A stretch of 39,579 bases of DNA from Victivallis vadensis (GCA_945883775.1 CAMCYG010000007.1:1-39579); one strand, 5' to 3'; shown: positions 9,092 through 21,182, numbered from the stretch's first letter. A program made the numbers and translations. The notes: generated by a model from the letters alone, not told the origin.

Positions 9092-9889
9092 ATGCTGGCT
9101 GATTATCACATGCACACCACACTGTGCAAACATGCAGAAGGCACAGTGCAGGAATATGCCGAAATGGCAGCCCTGAAAAAGCTGACGGAGATATGCTTTA
9201 CCGACCACTGCCCGGCTCCCGGCGGTTATGATCCTGTCAACAGGATGCTGCTGTCCCAGTTCTCCGAATATACACAGATGATAAGATCTGTGCAGGCTTC
9301 AGTAAAGTTGCCAGTACTCTTCGGGATTGAGGCCGACTTCTATCCCGACTGCGAGCGATTCCTGAGCGACTGGCTTCCTGCCCAAAATTTTGATTTTGTA
9401 CTCGGCTCCGTGCATTACATCAAAGACTGGGCATTTGACGATCCGCGCATGATATCCATTTGGCGATCTGCAAATGTAGAGCAGGCATGGCGGGAATATT
9501 TCAAATTAGTAGCTGAACTTGCCGAGACCGGCATGTACGACAGCCTATCCCACCCTGACCTTCCAAAGAAATTCGGATACCGTCCCTCCGATACAGTGAT
9601 AAGCGAAATAGTCCAGCCCGCTTTGGATGCTATCGCCAAAGCCGGCATGTGCATCGAGATAAATTCATCAGGCCTACGGAGGACTGTGAAAGAAATATAT
9701 CCGTCGCCTGGAATTTTATCACTGGCACGGGAACGTAATATCCCCATTACATTCGGATCAGATGCCCACTCACCCAATGAAGTCGCACACGCTTTCGACC
9801 TGTCGATCACACTGGCAAAAGAAGCCGGCTACACACAGTTTGCAAGGTACAAGAACAGAAAACGGACTCTTCATCCTCTGCCGGCATAG
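9092..9889 (+). CDS. hisJ: PHP-domain histidinol-phosphatase
   Basis: DYHMHTTLCKHAEGTVQEY, CFTDHCP, FGSDAHSPNEV; next to a his gene cluster. Confidence 0.88.
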   Translation: MLADYHMHTTLCKHAEGTVQEYAEMAALKKLTEICFTDHCPAPGGYDPVNRMLLSQFSEYTQMIRSVQASVKLPVLFGIEADFYPDCERFLSDWLPAQNFDFVLGSVHYIKDWAFDDPRMISIWRSANVEQAWREYFKLVAELAETGMYDSLSHPDLPKKFGYRPSDTVISEIVQPALDAIAKAGMCIEINSSGLRRTVKEIYPSPGILSLARERNIPITFGSDAHSPNEVAHAFDLSITLAKEAGYTQFARYKNRKRTLHPLPA

Positions 9890-9981
9890 ACACAAACAGA
9901 CTTTTGATTCGCAGAAGCCCTCAGCAGCAGAGAGACAGAGCAATATCTGCGCGACCTTACCGAAACTCGGAAGCAATCTTC

Positions 9982-11265
9982 CTATTTCGATAATCTTTCC
10001 AGTATAGCTGAAAGAGCCGGCGCATCTTTCTCTGTGACCGTCGGAGATATAACCGAAACACTGCAGGTTGACGGATTAAATATATAGTTAGCCAGCTTCA
10101 ATATGTCTTCAACTGACACCTTCTCGATCTCCAATACTACCTCTTCCGGCGATATATAACGCCCCTGCGACATAACGCATTCACCCACCCACATCATCTG
10201 ATTGGTCGTACTCTCAAGCCCAAGCTTGATCTGCCCTATGACATAATCCTTTGCACGCCGCAGTTCCTGAGCCCCTACGCTCTTTGCCGATATTTTCCGC
10301 AGCTCCTCAACGATCAACTCCAATGCCTTTACGGTTCTGGTCTTGTCCAAACCTGCGCTTATTATGACAATGCCAGTATCATCAAACATCTGAACATTGC
10401 TCGAAATCGCATACGCCAGGCCATGCTTCTCTCTTATCATCTGAAACAGCCTGGAACTCATGTTCTCGCCAAGCATTACATTCAGCACTTTAAGAGCATA
10501 GCGCCTCTTGTCCTTCCGACCGAATATACGAAATCCCATGGCCATATGCGACTGCTCTATATCGCTCTGCTTGATAACCATCGCCGTCTGACCGGTCGCT
10601 TTTGTCACAGCTTTAAACTTGGGCCGAACCGTTTTCTTTGCCGAACCCAGCAAGCCCTTGACCATCTTCACACACTCATCATGATCGACCTTGCCCGCAA
10701 ACGACAGCAATGTATTTGCCGGCACATAGAAGGAACTCTTGTACGCCAATATCATCTCCCGTCCCATCACAGAGAGCGATTCCGGCGTTCCGCTCACCGG
10801 CATGCCGGCTGGATGGCCTTTCCATAAGGCCGACATAAGATTCTCCATTACCATGTGCTGGGGCTGATCCCGATACATCATAATCTCCTCGACAATAACG
10901 CCGCACTCCTTCTTTATCTCCACAGGATCAAGCTTGGGATCGTTATACATGTCCGTCAGCACATCCAGCCCCTTCCAAATGTTGTCACTCGTCACCCTGG
11001 CATAGTAACAAGTCAACTCTTCCGATGTGAAGGCATTCAGATAACCGCCGCCGCCCTCCACAGCCATGGCGATCTCACGCGCAGATCTTTTTCCGGTCCC
11101 CTTGAACAGGAGGTGCTCTATAAAATGGCTGATACCAGCATGCCTGCTTGATTCATACCGTGAGCCAACACCAACCCATATTCCCTGTGTCACACTCTCA
11201 ATCCCTGGCATTGCGGCAGTGACAACCCTGACGCCGTTATCTATCGTACTGATCTTTACATTCAT
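9982..11265 (-). CDS. M16 family zinc peptidase (processing peptidase-like)
   Basis: Inverted zinc motif HFIEHLLFKGT, AMAVEGGGGYLNAFTSEELTCYYA. Confidence 0.95.
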   Translation of the reverse strand: MNVKISTIDNGVRVVTAAMPGIESVTQGIWVGVGSRYESSRHAGISHFIEHLLFKGTGKRSAREIAMAVEGGGGYLNAFTSEELTCYYARVTSDNIWKGLDVLTDMYNDPKLDPVEIKKECGVIVEEIMMYRDQPQHMVMENLMSALWKGHPAGMPVSGTPESLSVMGREMILAYKSSFYVPANTLLSFAGKVDHDECVKMVKGLLGSAKKTVRPKFKAVTKATGQTAMVIKQSDIEQSHMAMGFRIFGRKDKRRYALKVLNVMLGENMSSRLFQMIREKHGLAYAISSNVQMFDDTGIVIISAGLDKTRTVKALELIVEELRKISAKSVGAQELRRAKDYVIGQIKLGLESTTNQMMWVGECVMSQGRYISPEEVVLEIEKVSVEDILKLANYIFNPSTCSVSVISPTVTEKDAPALSAILERLSK

Positions 11266-11398
11266 AAGAACTGCCTTCCATGTAGTGCGGCACTAGACAA
11301 ATATTATCGTAATGTTCTAAACATTCGCTGCGTCAACATCGGGCGCGGCCTCATCAGTCTTGATCGGACCTCATCGGTGGCTATTTCCTTCTTCTTTC

Positions 11399-12121
11399 TC
11401 ATTCAGCTGCATCGACCAATTCGCGCATCGACACCTTACCGTCATAAAGAGCCTTACCTACAATTGCTCCATAAATATTACCATGCTTTAAAAAGTTGAT
11501 ATTTCTAATATCCGCGGCGCTGGATATGCCGCCGGAGGCGATAACATCGCATTTGACCACCCGGCAGACTTCACTTAATGCGGCTGTATTAGTCCCCTCA
11601 AGCATCCCATCCTTACTGATATCAGTATATATGATTGCACCAACGCCCATACAATCAGCCTTTACCGCAAGATCAATTGCCTTAAGCCCCGTGGATTCAA
11701 CCCATCCCTTTACCTGGACCATACCGTTCCGTGCGTCGATACCAACAGCGATCTTCCGGCCATGTCGCGCTGTCATTACGGCTATTCCGTCAGGATCCTG
11801 AAAAGCACGCGTGCCGAGAATGACCCTGGCAACCCCGATAGAAAGAAGCTTGTCGGCGTCAGCATCAGTCCTGATCCCGCCGCCGACCTCAACCGGTATC
11901 TTCACGGCTTTAACGATCTTCGCAATGACATCCGTGTGTGCCGGTTTTCCGGTGAAAGCGCCGTCAAGATCAACGATGTGCAGACAGCCACCGCCTTCAG
12001 CTTCCCACTTCAAAGCGAAACCGACCGGATCATCTGAATAAACAACCTTATCATCCGCCTTGCCCTGACGCAGGCGGACGCATTTGCCGTCCATAAGATC
12101 TATTGCAGGAATTATCAACAT
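11399..12121 (-). CDS. hisA: ProFAR isomerase HisA
   Basis: MLIIPAIDLMDGKCVRLRQG, VEVGGGIR, VIASGGISS. Confidence 0.97.
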   Translation of the reverse strand: MLIIPAIDLMDGKCVRLRQGKADDKVVYSDDPVGFALKWEAEGGGCLHIVDLDGAFTGKPAHTDVIAKIVKAVKIPVEVGGGIRTDADADKLLSIGVARVILGTRAFQDPDGIAVMTARHGRKIAVGIDARNGMVQVKGWVESTGLKAIDLAVKADCMGVGAIIYTDISKDGMLEGTNTAALSEVCRVVKCDVIASGGISSAADIRNINFLKHGNIYGAIVGKALYDGKVSMRELVDAAE

Positions 12122-12172
12122 TGCGCACATTTCCCTTCAGTAAATGTGATTACAAATCACAGACTACAGATT

Positions 12173-12763
12173 TCAAATCACGCCTTTGCTTGACGGGACA
12201 CCAGACGATCTCTGATCCCTCGCCACAGCCTGCCTCAGCGAGCGTGCCAGTGACTTGAATATCGCCTCGATTATGTGATGAGATTCTTTTCCATATATAT
12301 TACAGACATGCAGATTCATCCTCGCCTGCACGGCAAACGCCCTGAAAAACTCCTCGATCAGCTGCAAATCAAAGTCCCTGATCATCCTAGTAGGAGTTTT
12401 TACAGCATACTTCACATAAGGCCGTCCACCAAGATCGACTGCCGTAAAAGCAGACGCGTCATCCATGGGAATAATGCTCCAGCCATACCGCAGGATGCCT
12501 TTTCTATTTCCCAGCGCCTTGTTCACGGCATCGCCAAGCACTAACCCTACATCCTCGACAGTGTGGTGATAATCAACTTTCAGGTCACCCTTGGCTATGA
12601 TATCAATATCGATAAGCGAGTGCTTCGAAAAAAGCTCAAGCATATGATCAAAGAAAGCGATTCCTGTCTTGATCTTATAACGGCCTTTGCCGTCAAGATT
12701 GATACCGGCCTTGATATCCGTCTCTTTTGTCGATCGAGCCACCTTTGCTATCCTATTTTTCAT
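12173..12763 (-). CDS. hisB: Imidazoleglycerol-phosphate dehydratase HisB (monofunctional)
   Basis: FFDHMLELFSKHS, DYHHTVEDVGLVLG, GKESHHIIEAIFKSLARSLRQA. Confidence 0.97.
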   Translation of the reverse strand: MKNRIAKVARSTKETDIKAGINLDGKGRYKIKTGIAFFDHMLELFSKHSLIDIDIIAKGDLKVDYHHTVEDVGLVLGDAVNKALGNRKGILRYGWSIIPMDDASAFTAVDLGGRPYVKYAVKTPTRMIRDFDLQLIEEFFRAFAVQARMNLHVCNIYGKESHHIIEAIFKSLARSLRQAVARDQRSSGVPSSKGVI

Positions 12764-12830
12764 ACCAATAATCCTTCCTGAAGAGATTCATACTGCAACA
12801 CAAATATTTAAAATAATGCCATTCATAAAT

Positions 12831-12878
12831 GTAGCACGGTGTCTTCGATTCCCTTACCCGGTGAGACACCGGGACTAC
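12831..12878. repeat. GTAG...CTAC-ended element with overlapping alternative hairpins
   Basis: GTAGcacGGTGTCT...CCCGGTGagaCACCGGGaCTAC. Confidence 0.6.
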
Positions 12879-12914
12879 ATCTAAAAACCTCGCTCATAGT
12901 AAAACATGCTTTTC

Positions 12915-13970
12915 TTACCGCAATGCCAGACTGAAAGTCTTCAGCACCGAAATCAGCTTGTTCACTTCTGCATCCGTGCCCACTGTAATCCTCAAAAAGT
13001 CTCCGGTTCTTCTGCCGGGAAAATATCGCACCAGTATCTTCTCCTCGCGCAATTTTCCAAAAACCTCAGCCGCTTTCATTCCTACCGGTTTTACAAACAG
13101 GAAATTCGACTGCGAGTCACAGACTGTATAGCTCAGTTTCTCCAGCGCTGTCGCCAAACGCCGTCTACTCGCAATAATCCTGGCACAGTTCTTTTTCATC
13201 ACAGAAACATCGTTGACTGCCGCGAGCGCCAGTGTCTGCGCCAGAAAGTCCACATTATAAGAATCCTTGATGGTAAAGAGCGCCGCAATCAAAGCCTTGT
13301 GTCCGATCACATAACCCACCCTCAGGCCTGCCAGCGAGAAGGATTTTGACAGCGTGCGCATCACCAGTACATTTTTGCGAGTACGCGCAAGTGCCATGCA
13401 GTTATCTGAAGCGAAATCCGCATACGCTTCATCGATCATGACCACCCCCTTGAATCCCGCACAGAACGACGAAACTGTTTTCAACGGATAGTTCATGCCC
13501 GTCGGAGCGTTAGGTCGCGCCATGAGGAAAAGTGAGGCATTGTATTTCGCAGGCATTGCCCACTCAAATCCTGCGGCCAATTCGACAGGCTTTTTAGCCA
13601 CGTCCCGTATATCAGCCAAAATAGGATAAAGCGAATACGAAGGATTGAAATAACCTATGGAACCATTGTCCTCAACAAAGGCACGCGTACACAACGCCAA
13701 TATCTCGTCAGACCCGTTGCCCACAAAAACCATATCCTCAGAACACTTATTAAGCCTGGCTATGGCCTTGCGCAGTGCAGAACTGACAGGGTCAGGATAC
13801 AACCTCAGCCGGACAGGATCTATGGCGCGCAGGGCTTTGATGACGCCCGGTGAAGGCGGATAAGGATTCTCATTTGTATTAAGCTTAATGAGGCCTGATA
13901 CCTTCGGCTGTTCGCCTGGAGTATAGCCCGTCATACATCTTACATTCTCTTTTATTAAGCTATTGCTCAT
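12915..13970 (-). CDS. hisC: Histidinol-phosphate aminotransferase HisC
   Basis: LNTNENPYPPSP, FVGNGSDEIL, MIDEAYADF, TLSKSFSLAGLRVGY. Confidence 0.96.
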   Translation of the reverse strand: MSNSLIKENVRCMTGYTPGEQPKVSGLIKLNTNENPYPPSPGVIKALRAIDPVRLRLYPDPVSSALRKAIARLNKCSEDMVFVGNGSDEILALCTRAFVEDNGSIGYFNPSYSLYPILADIRDVAKKPVELAAGFEWAMPAKYNASLFLMARPNAPTGMNYPLKTVSSFCAGFKGVVMIDEAYADFASDNCMALARTRKNVLVMRTLSKSFSLAGLRVGYVIGHKALIAALFTIKDSYNVDFLAQTLALAAVNDVSVMKKNCARIIASRRRLATALEKLSYTVCDSQSNFLFVKPVGMKAAEVFGKLREEKILVRYFPGRRTGDFLRITVGTDAEVNKLISVLKTFSLALR

Positions 13971-14041
13971 AATTCACACCAGTCTTGCAGGAAACTTACC
14001 CTACGCATTCACTAATCGATTGCATTAGCATCGTCTCTTCT

Positions 14042-14105
14042 GTAGGAGTCGATCCCCTGATCGACGATCTGTTTTAGCATCGCAGCAACGGGGTGCTGCT
14101 CCTAC
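14042..14105. repeat. REP-doublet (BIME-like) element 1
   Basis: Two convergent 27-nt GTAGGAG...CGAT hairpins separated by 10 nt. Confidence 0.82.
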
Positions 14106-14154
14106 AAGCAATAAGCCCACATGCATATCTTTACACGGCACACACAACCAGTTG

Positions 14155-15450
14155 TCACTTCCTGAATCTTATCTTGGCAGATTCAGCGTGCGCATCCAGC
14201 CCTTCGACCCTGCCGAACACCTCTATTACCGGCAAAGCTTTCTTAAGATCTTCCTTTGAGAACATGATCACACTGCTCCTGCGCATAAAGTCATCGACAG
14301 TCAAACCCGAGAACATCGTTGCCGCCCCGCCTGTTGGCAGCACATGACTGGGTCCGGCGACAAAATCTCCGGCAGGCTCCGGCGTCCACTGTCCCAGAAA
14401 TATCGCGCCAGCGCATTTTATCAGCGGCAGAACTTTCAGCGGACTCTTTGTAATTATCTCCAGGTGCTCAGGCGCGAATTTATTACATAGCGCAGCAGCT
14501 TCGGCAATGTTCTTAACCAGAACCACAAGCATCCCTTTGGCCATCACCTTCTTAATAGCCTCATATCTGCTTCTTTGCTTTGCCAAACTCTCTACTGCCG
14601 CTATCGCCAATCGGGCAGTTCTCGACGAATCAGTTACCAGAAGCGCTTTCTCCCAACCGGTCCCGTGCTCGGCCTGCGACAGAAGATCGGCCGCAATAAA
14701 ATCAGGATCTGCGCTGGAATCGGCCAGCACCGCTATCTCGCTGGGGCCGGCCACCAGATCGAGGGCGACATCGCCATACACAAGCCGCTTGGCAGCAGTC
14801 ACAAAAGTTCCGCCAGGCCCGACAATCTTCTGCACCTTCCTAACCTTTCCGGCGCCATAAGCCATGAGGCCTATTGCCTGAACCCCGCCGACCTTGTAGA
14901 TTTCCGTTGCGCCAGAGGCTTTCAAAGCATACAGCAAATATGGGTTTACTGTACCGTCTTTGCGACACGGCGTGCAGGCAACGATTTCTTTGACACCAGC
15001 GACAACGGCTATGGGAACGGTCATAAGGACAGTCGACGCCAACGGGGCAGCTCCCCCTGGAATATAGACACCCACCCTGTCCAGCGCAGTAAATCGCTCA
15101 CCGACAAGGCCTCTGCCCTTCTTCTTAAGGCTCCAATTCTTCTTTTTACCGGCCAGCGCAAAATCCGAGACCCGTTTTTTTGTTTCAGCAACTGCTTTTC
15201 GGAAAGCAACGTCAACAGCTAAATCCGCTTTGGCTATCTCCGCTTCCGTAACACGAACCGAACCGGACGGCAAATCAGAACCATCAAACGCTTTTGCATA
15301 CTTCAGAACTGCGGAAAGGCCTTTCTTGCGGATATCGGCCAGAATCTTCCCGGCCACCGCCTCGGCCTTGTCGCTGAATGCCGGACGCAGAAAGAACTTC
15401 TCCGCGCTCTTTATTCCGCTGCCTTTGTATGCGATTACCGTCAAACTCAT
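14155..15450 (-). CDS. hisD: Histidinol dehydrogenase HisD
   Basis: YIPGGAAPLASTVLMTVPIAVVAGV, VDLVAGPSEI-like ALDLVAGPSEIAVLAD, AEHGTGWEKALLVT, NKFAPEHLEI, GPSHVLPTGGAA. Confidence 0.97.
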   Translation of the reverse strand: MSLTVIAYKGSGIKSAEKFFLRPAFSDKAEAVAGKILADIRKKGLSAVLKYAKAFDGSDLPSGSVRVTEAEIAKADLAVDVAFRKAVAETKKRVSDFALAGKKKNWSLKKKGRGLVGERFTALDRVGVYIPGGAAPLASTVLMTVPIAVVAGVKEIVACTPCRKDGTVNPYLLYALKASGATEIYKVGGVQAIGLMAYGAGKVRKVQKIVGPGGTFVTAAKRLVYGDVALDLVAGPSEIAVLADSSADPDFIAADLLSQAEHGTGWEKALLVTDSSRTARLAIAAVESLAKQRSRYEAIKKVMAKGMLVVLVKNIAEAAALCNKFAPEHLEIITKSPLKVLPLIKCAGAIFLGQWTPEPAGDFVAGPSHVLPTGGAATMFSGLTVDDFMRRSSVIMFSKEDLKKALPVIEVFGRVEGLDAHAESAKIRFRK

Positions 15451-15655
15451 ATAAATCTCCAAAAATAGTATTCAGAATTCAGGATCCAGAATTCAGCATG
15501 AAATCCTGCAGCTCCACTGGACGTCAACAGCAATGTAAATATTTAAACCCCTGTTGGCAATTCTTTAATGGCAATTTTGCAGGTTGATTCCGAGCATAGG
15601 CTGTACTATATTTACCGCCCGTTACAGACAAGCCAGCAGAAAGGAATATTACAAC

Positions 15656-16978
15656 ATGAATATTACAGTAGTGGGAACAGGATACGTTGGGTTGGTTTCA
15701 GGCGCCACTTTTTCAGAGATCGGGCACAATGTCATGTGCATCGACAATGACGACAAGAAAGTTGCCATGCTCAAGCGCCTGGAAATGCCGATCTACGAGG
15801 AAGGGCTTGACGAGATAGTCAGAAAGAACGTTAAGGCTGGCAGGCTCCATTTCTCAAATTGCATCAAGGAAGGGACCGAGTTTGCAGAGGTCATTTTCAT
15901 CGCAGTTGGCACACCTCCCATGTCGACCGGTGAAGCGAACATGTCCTACGTAGAGCGCGTCGGCCGCGAGGTCGCGGAAAATATGACATCTTACAGGCTT
16001 TTGGTCGAGAAAAGCACGGTAATCGTAAACACGAACGAACAGCTTAAGCGAACGATGACAAAGTACCTCAAGAACGACATTCCATTCGATATAGCGTCAA
16101 ATCCAGAGTTCTTAAGGGAAGGCACCGCCATCAAAGACGCATTTAATCCGGACAGAATCGTTGTCGGAATAGAATCAAATCGTGCCGCACGCCTGCTTAA
16201 AGAGATATACGAACCGATAGTAAAGAAAAGCGGCTGTCCATACCTCGAGATGAACATAGCAAGCGCCGAGCTGACCAAACACGCGTCCAACTCTTTCCTG
16301 GCGATGAAGATCAGCTTCATCAATGCCGTAAGCAGAATATGCGAGATAACCGGCGCCGACATCGGCCAGGTGGCGCATGGAGTCGGCCTTGATAAAAGAA
16401 TCGGCCCTCAGTTCCTGAGCGCAGGCGTAGGATACGGCGGATCATGTTTCCCAAAAGACGTCGATGCATTCATAAGAATGGGCGACGAATGCGGCTACAG
16501 CCTGAACATCCTAAAGGAAGTCCAGCGCATTAACGCCAGCCAGCGGGAACACCTCATGAGAAAACTTCAGCAGGAACTCTGGGTGCTGGAAGACAAGACC
16601 ATTGCCATATTCGGACTTGCCTTCAAGGCAGGGACTGACGATGTACGGGAATCGCCTTCCCTCTATTTCGTACCAAAGCTACTTGAAAAGAAGGCCAAAC
16701 TGCGGCTTTGGGACCCAATCGCCAAGGGTAAATTCGATCAAGATCATCCAGGACTGCATTATTTCGACAACCTGATGGAATGCGCAGACGGAGCTGATGC
16801 AGTGCTAATATTGACAGATTGGCCTGAAATCAAGCAACTTGACCTCGACCAGCTCAAGAAAAATATGAAATGCCCCATCATAATGGATGGACGCAACCTG
16901 TTTGACCCCAAGACTATGGCAGGGAAAGGCTTCACGTACCATTGCATAGGCAAGAAGCAAGCTGTAGCAATGAAATAA
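15656..16978 (+). CDS. ugd: UDP-glucose 6-dehydrogenase
   Basis: MNITVVGTGYVGLVSGATFSEIGHNV, SNPEFLREGTAIKD, GVGYGGSCFPKDVDAF. Confidence 0.96.
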   Translation: MNITVVGTGYVGLVSGATFSEIGHNVMCIDNDDKKVAMLKRLEMPIYEEGLDEIVRKNVKAGRLHFSNCIKEGTEFAEVIFIAVGTPPMSTGEANMSYVERVGREVAENMTSYRLLVEKSTVIVNTNEQLKRTMTKYLKNDIPFDIASNPEFLREGTAIKDAFNPDRIVVGIESNRAARLLKEIYEPIVKKSGCPYLEMNIASAELTKHASNSFLAMKISFINAVSRICEITGADIGQVAHGVGLDKRIGPQFLSAGVGYGGSCFPKDVDAFIRMGDECGYSLNILKEVQRINASQREHLMRKLQQELWVLEDKTIAIFGLAFKAGTDDVRESPSLYFVPKLLEKKAKLRLWDPIAKGKFDQDHPGLHYFDNLMECADGADAVLILTDWPEIKQLDLDQLKKNMKCPIIMDGRNLFDPKTMAGKGFTYHCIGKKQAVAMK

Positions 16979-17042
16979 TGATCCCAGCGCAGATGGGTGC
17001 TACATCCAGAAATTCGGCCAGCATGCCTAATTAAGCCTTATA

Positions 17043-17071
17043 TTGACTTATCTCATGGGTTCATTTAGATT
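17043..17071 (+). promoter_or_regulatory. Candidate sigma70-type promoter for rpsU
   Basis: TTGACT-N17-TAGATT, about 30 nt upstream of the start. Confidence 0.4.
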
Positions 17072-17097
17072 AAGCACCTTTAAATTATGAAGGGAGA

Positions 17098-17295
17098 GTG
17101 ATTGAAGTGGCTATCCAGGTAAGACTAAAGAAGGGTGAAGGCGTAGAGAAGGCATTAAGACGTTTCAAGAAAATCCTTGATAAGGAGGGTTTGATGAAAC
17201 ATCTTCGCGCTACTCGTTATTACGAGAAACCAAGCGAGAAGAGAAGAAAGAAGTCCGCTCGCGCAAGACTGCGCGCTCTCAGCAACAACACATAG
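17098..17295 (+). CDS. rpsU: 30S ribosomal protein bS21
   Basis: VRLKKGEGVEKALRRFKKILDKEG...YYEKPSEKRRKKSARARLRAL. Confidence 0.95.
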   Translation: MIEVAIQVRLKKGEGVEKALRRFKKILDKEGLMKHLRATRYYEKPSEKRRKKSARARLRALSNNT

Positions 17296-17304
17296 ATTTA
17301 GAAT

Positions 17305-17351
17305 ACCCATATCCATATTGCCCCTGCAAATGGATATGGGTCTTTCTTTTT
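17305..17351 (+). terminator. Intrinsic terminator downstream of rpsU
   Basis: 12-bp perfect stem ACCCATATCCAT/ATGGATATGGGT followed by ctttcttttt. Confidence 0.9.
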
Positions 17352-17363
17352 CCGGTAATCGCG

Positions 17364-19266
<1,903 letters not shown>

Positions 19267-19267
<1 letters not shown>

Positions 19268-20175
19268 TGAAAGTCTTTGTAACAGGCGCCAGCGGTTTTG
19301 TCGGCAGGTACCTTATCCAGGAGCTTGTCAGCCATAATCATGCTGTAATAGCGACGGACCTGGAAACACCCTCAACACCGATATCTGGAGCCGTATTCGC
19401 CCCGTCGGATGTCAGAGATGTCGAATCGTTGGCCCGCATCATCAGGGAACACAATCCTGATGCCTGTGCGCACCTCGCCGCCATGACGTTTGTCCCGGCC
19501 GGCATGAAAAGTCCGGAGCTGATGCTTAATGTCAATATCACCGGCACTTACAACCTGCTGGAGGCTTTCAGGAAGGAAGCGCCGCAGGCCAGGATACTGA
19601 CGACGTCCAGCTCACACATCTACGGGACCAGCGCCGACAAAATCATAAACGAAGAATCACCACTGGCCCCTGTTACTATATATGCGATCTCCAAAGCGGC
19701 AGCTGATCTCGCTACTCTGGCTTACTCGCGCCATTTCGGCATGCACACCATGACGGCCCGAGCCAATAACCACGTCGGCCCAGGACAGGCGAAACATTTT
19801 ATTCTTTCATCAATAGCAACCCAGATATTGGAAATCAAAAAAAACAAGTCCGAACCGGTTATAAAAGCCGGCAATACCGAATCAACACGCGACTTTGCCG
19901 ATGTAAGGGATGTGGTGAGAGCATATCGCTTGATCATTGAGAAGGGCAGCAAAGGCCTTGCATACAACATCACATCAGGAACATCTTACACGATTCGCCA
20001 GATAATAGAGATGATGAGCCGTACAGCAGGCGTAGAGACCAGAATTACAACGGATCCATCACTCGTCCGCCCGACAGACCATTCGCCCCGCCTGGATATC
20101 TCCAGAATCAAGAAACATTGCGAATGGACTCCAGCCATACCACTGGAACAAACACTGAAGGACATGTTAGAATGA
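19267..20175 (+). CDS. NAD-dependent epimerase/dehydratase, GDP-4-keto-6-deoxymannose reductase-like
   Basis: TGASGFVGRYLIQEL, HLAAMTFVPAGMKSP, YAISKAAADL, RANNHVGPGQ; overlaps the gmd stop codon. Confidence 0.88.
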
Positions 20176-21182
20176 AGAAACTGATCATCACAATGATTCA
20201 GGTAATATTAGGCGTAAGCCTGATAACATACCTGTTCTATCGGATGCACAATACCGGCGAGCTGGACAAATTCATGGAGGCAGTCAAGCTTGCGATGACC
20301 AACTGGAATTTCCTCACAATCGGCGCAGGTGGCTTTTTCTTCTGCATCCTGATCTGCACTTTCCGCTGGAACATACTGCTTAAAGCACAGGGAATCCACC
20401 TGCCGTTTCGGCTCGTGTTCATGCTCTATTTCGTTGGTCAGTTCTTCAGCGTCTTTATGCCCGGCGCCACTAGCGGAGACATCTTCAAGGCTTACTTCGT
20501 TGCGTCAGAATCTAAACACAACCGCACGGAAGCAGTGGCTTCTGTATTCATAGACAGGATAATCGGCCTGATCGCCCTGATCTTGCTGACTTGCGTCATA
20601 ATGCTGATCCGCTTCGACTTCTTCATGCAGTTCAAAGAGACACGCCTGGCGATGGTCTTCATCGGCGGAGCTTTCGCGGCAACCGCGCTGGGAATTTCGA
20701 TGGTATTCGGAAAGGACTTCGTCTTCCGCCTTATAAGCGGCAAGGGCGCCAACAAGGAATCGAAGATCCGGGCAACTATTGAGCGGTTGTATTTATCATT
20801 CAAGACCTGCATAACCGGAATACCGGTCCTCAGTAAGACGATTGCCTTATCGCTGGCCAATCATGTCACACTAGTGCTGTGCATTTTCTTTCTGGGCAAA
20901 GCACTCGAGCTGGATCTGTCATTTATCGCCTGCCTGACCGTATTCCCTATTATCAATGCTATCGCGGCTCTGCCATTGACTCCGGGCGGTATCGGCACCA
21001 GGGAAACTGCCTGTGTATTCCTGCTGGGCGTTTACGGAATAAGCCAATCTTCGGCAATTGCGCTATCTCTGTTGCTCTACGCATCCACACTGGCATGGGG
21101 CCTGGTTGGCGGGATTGTGTATTTTTATTACATCCTCGCTGGCAAAGGGATCAGCAGCATAAGCGGCACGACCCAGGCATAG
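20172..21182 (+). CDS. Lysylphosphatidylglycerol synthase TM / flippase-like family membrane protein
   Basis: MPGATSGDIFKAYFVA, EAVASVFIDRIIGLIAL, PLTPGGIGTRETACVFLL; ATGA overlap with the preceding gene. Confidence 0.9.
   Translation: MKKLIITMIQVILGVSLITYLFYRMHNTGELDKFMEAVKLAMTNWNFLTIGAGGFFFCILICTFRWNILLKAQGIHLPFRLVFMLYFVGQFFSVFMPGATSGDIFKAYFVASESKHNRTEAVASVFIDRIIGLIALILLTCVIMLIRFDFFMQFKETRLAMVFIGGAFAATALGISMVFGKDFVFRLISGKGANKESKIRATIERLYLSFKTCITGIPVLSKTIALSLANHVTLVLCIFFLGKALELDLSFIACLTVFPIINAIAALPLTPGGIGTRETACVFLLGVYGISQSSAIALSLLLYASTLAWGLVGGIVYFYYILAGKGISSISGTTQA

Noticed and set aside
14575-15222. 215-aa plus-strand ORF
   Set aside because: Antisense shadow of hisD.
15470-15500. attcagaattcaggatccagaattcag, similar to 25727-25752 (ggattcagaatccagaattcag)
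   Set aside because: Short degenerate GAATTC/GGATCC-like repeats; too short and simple to call an element without genome-wide counts.
16981-17010. cccagcgcagatgggtgctac as a possible degenerate GTAG-type hairpin
   Set aside because: Stem is only about 4 bp; too weak to group with the REP-like units.
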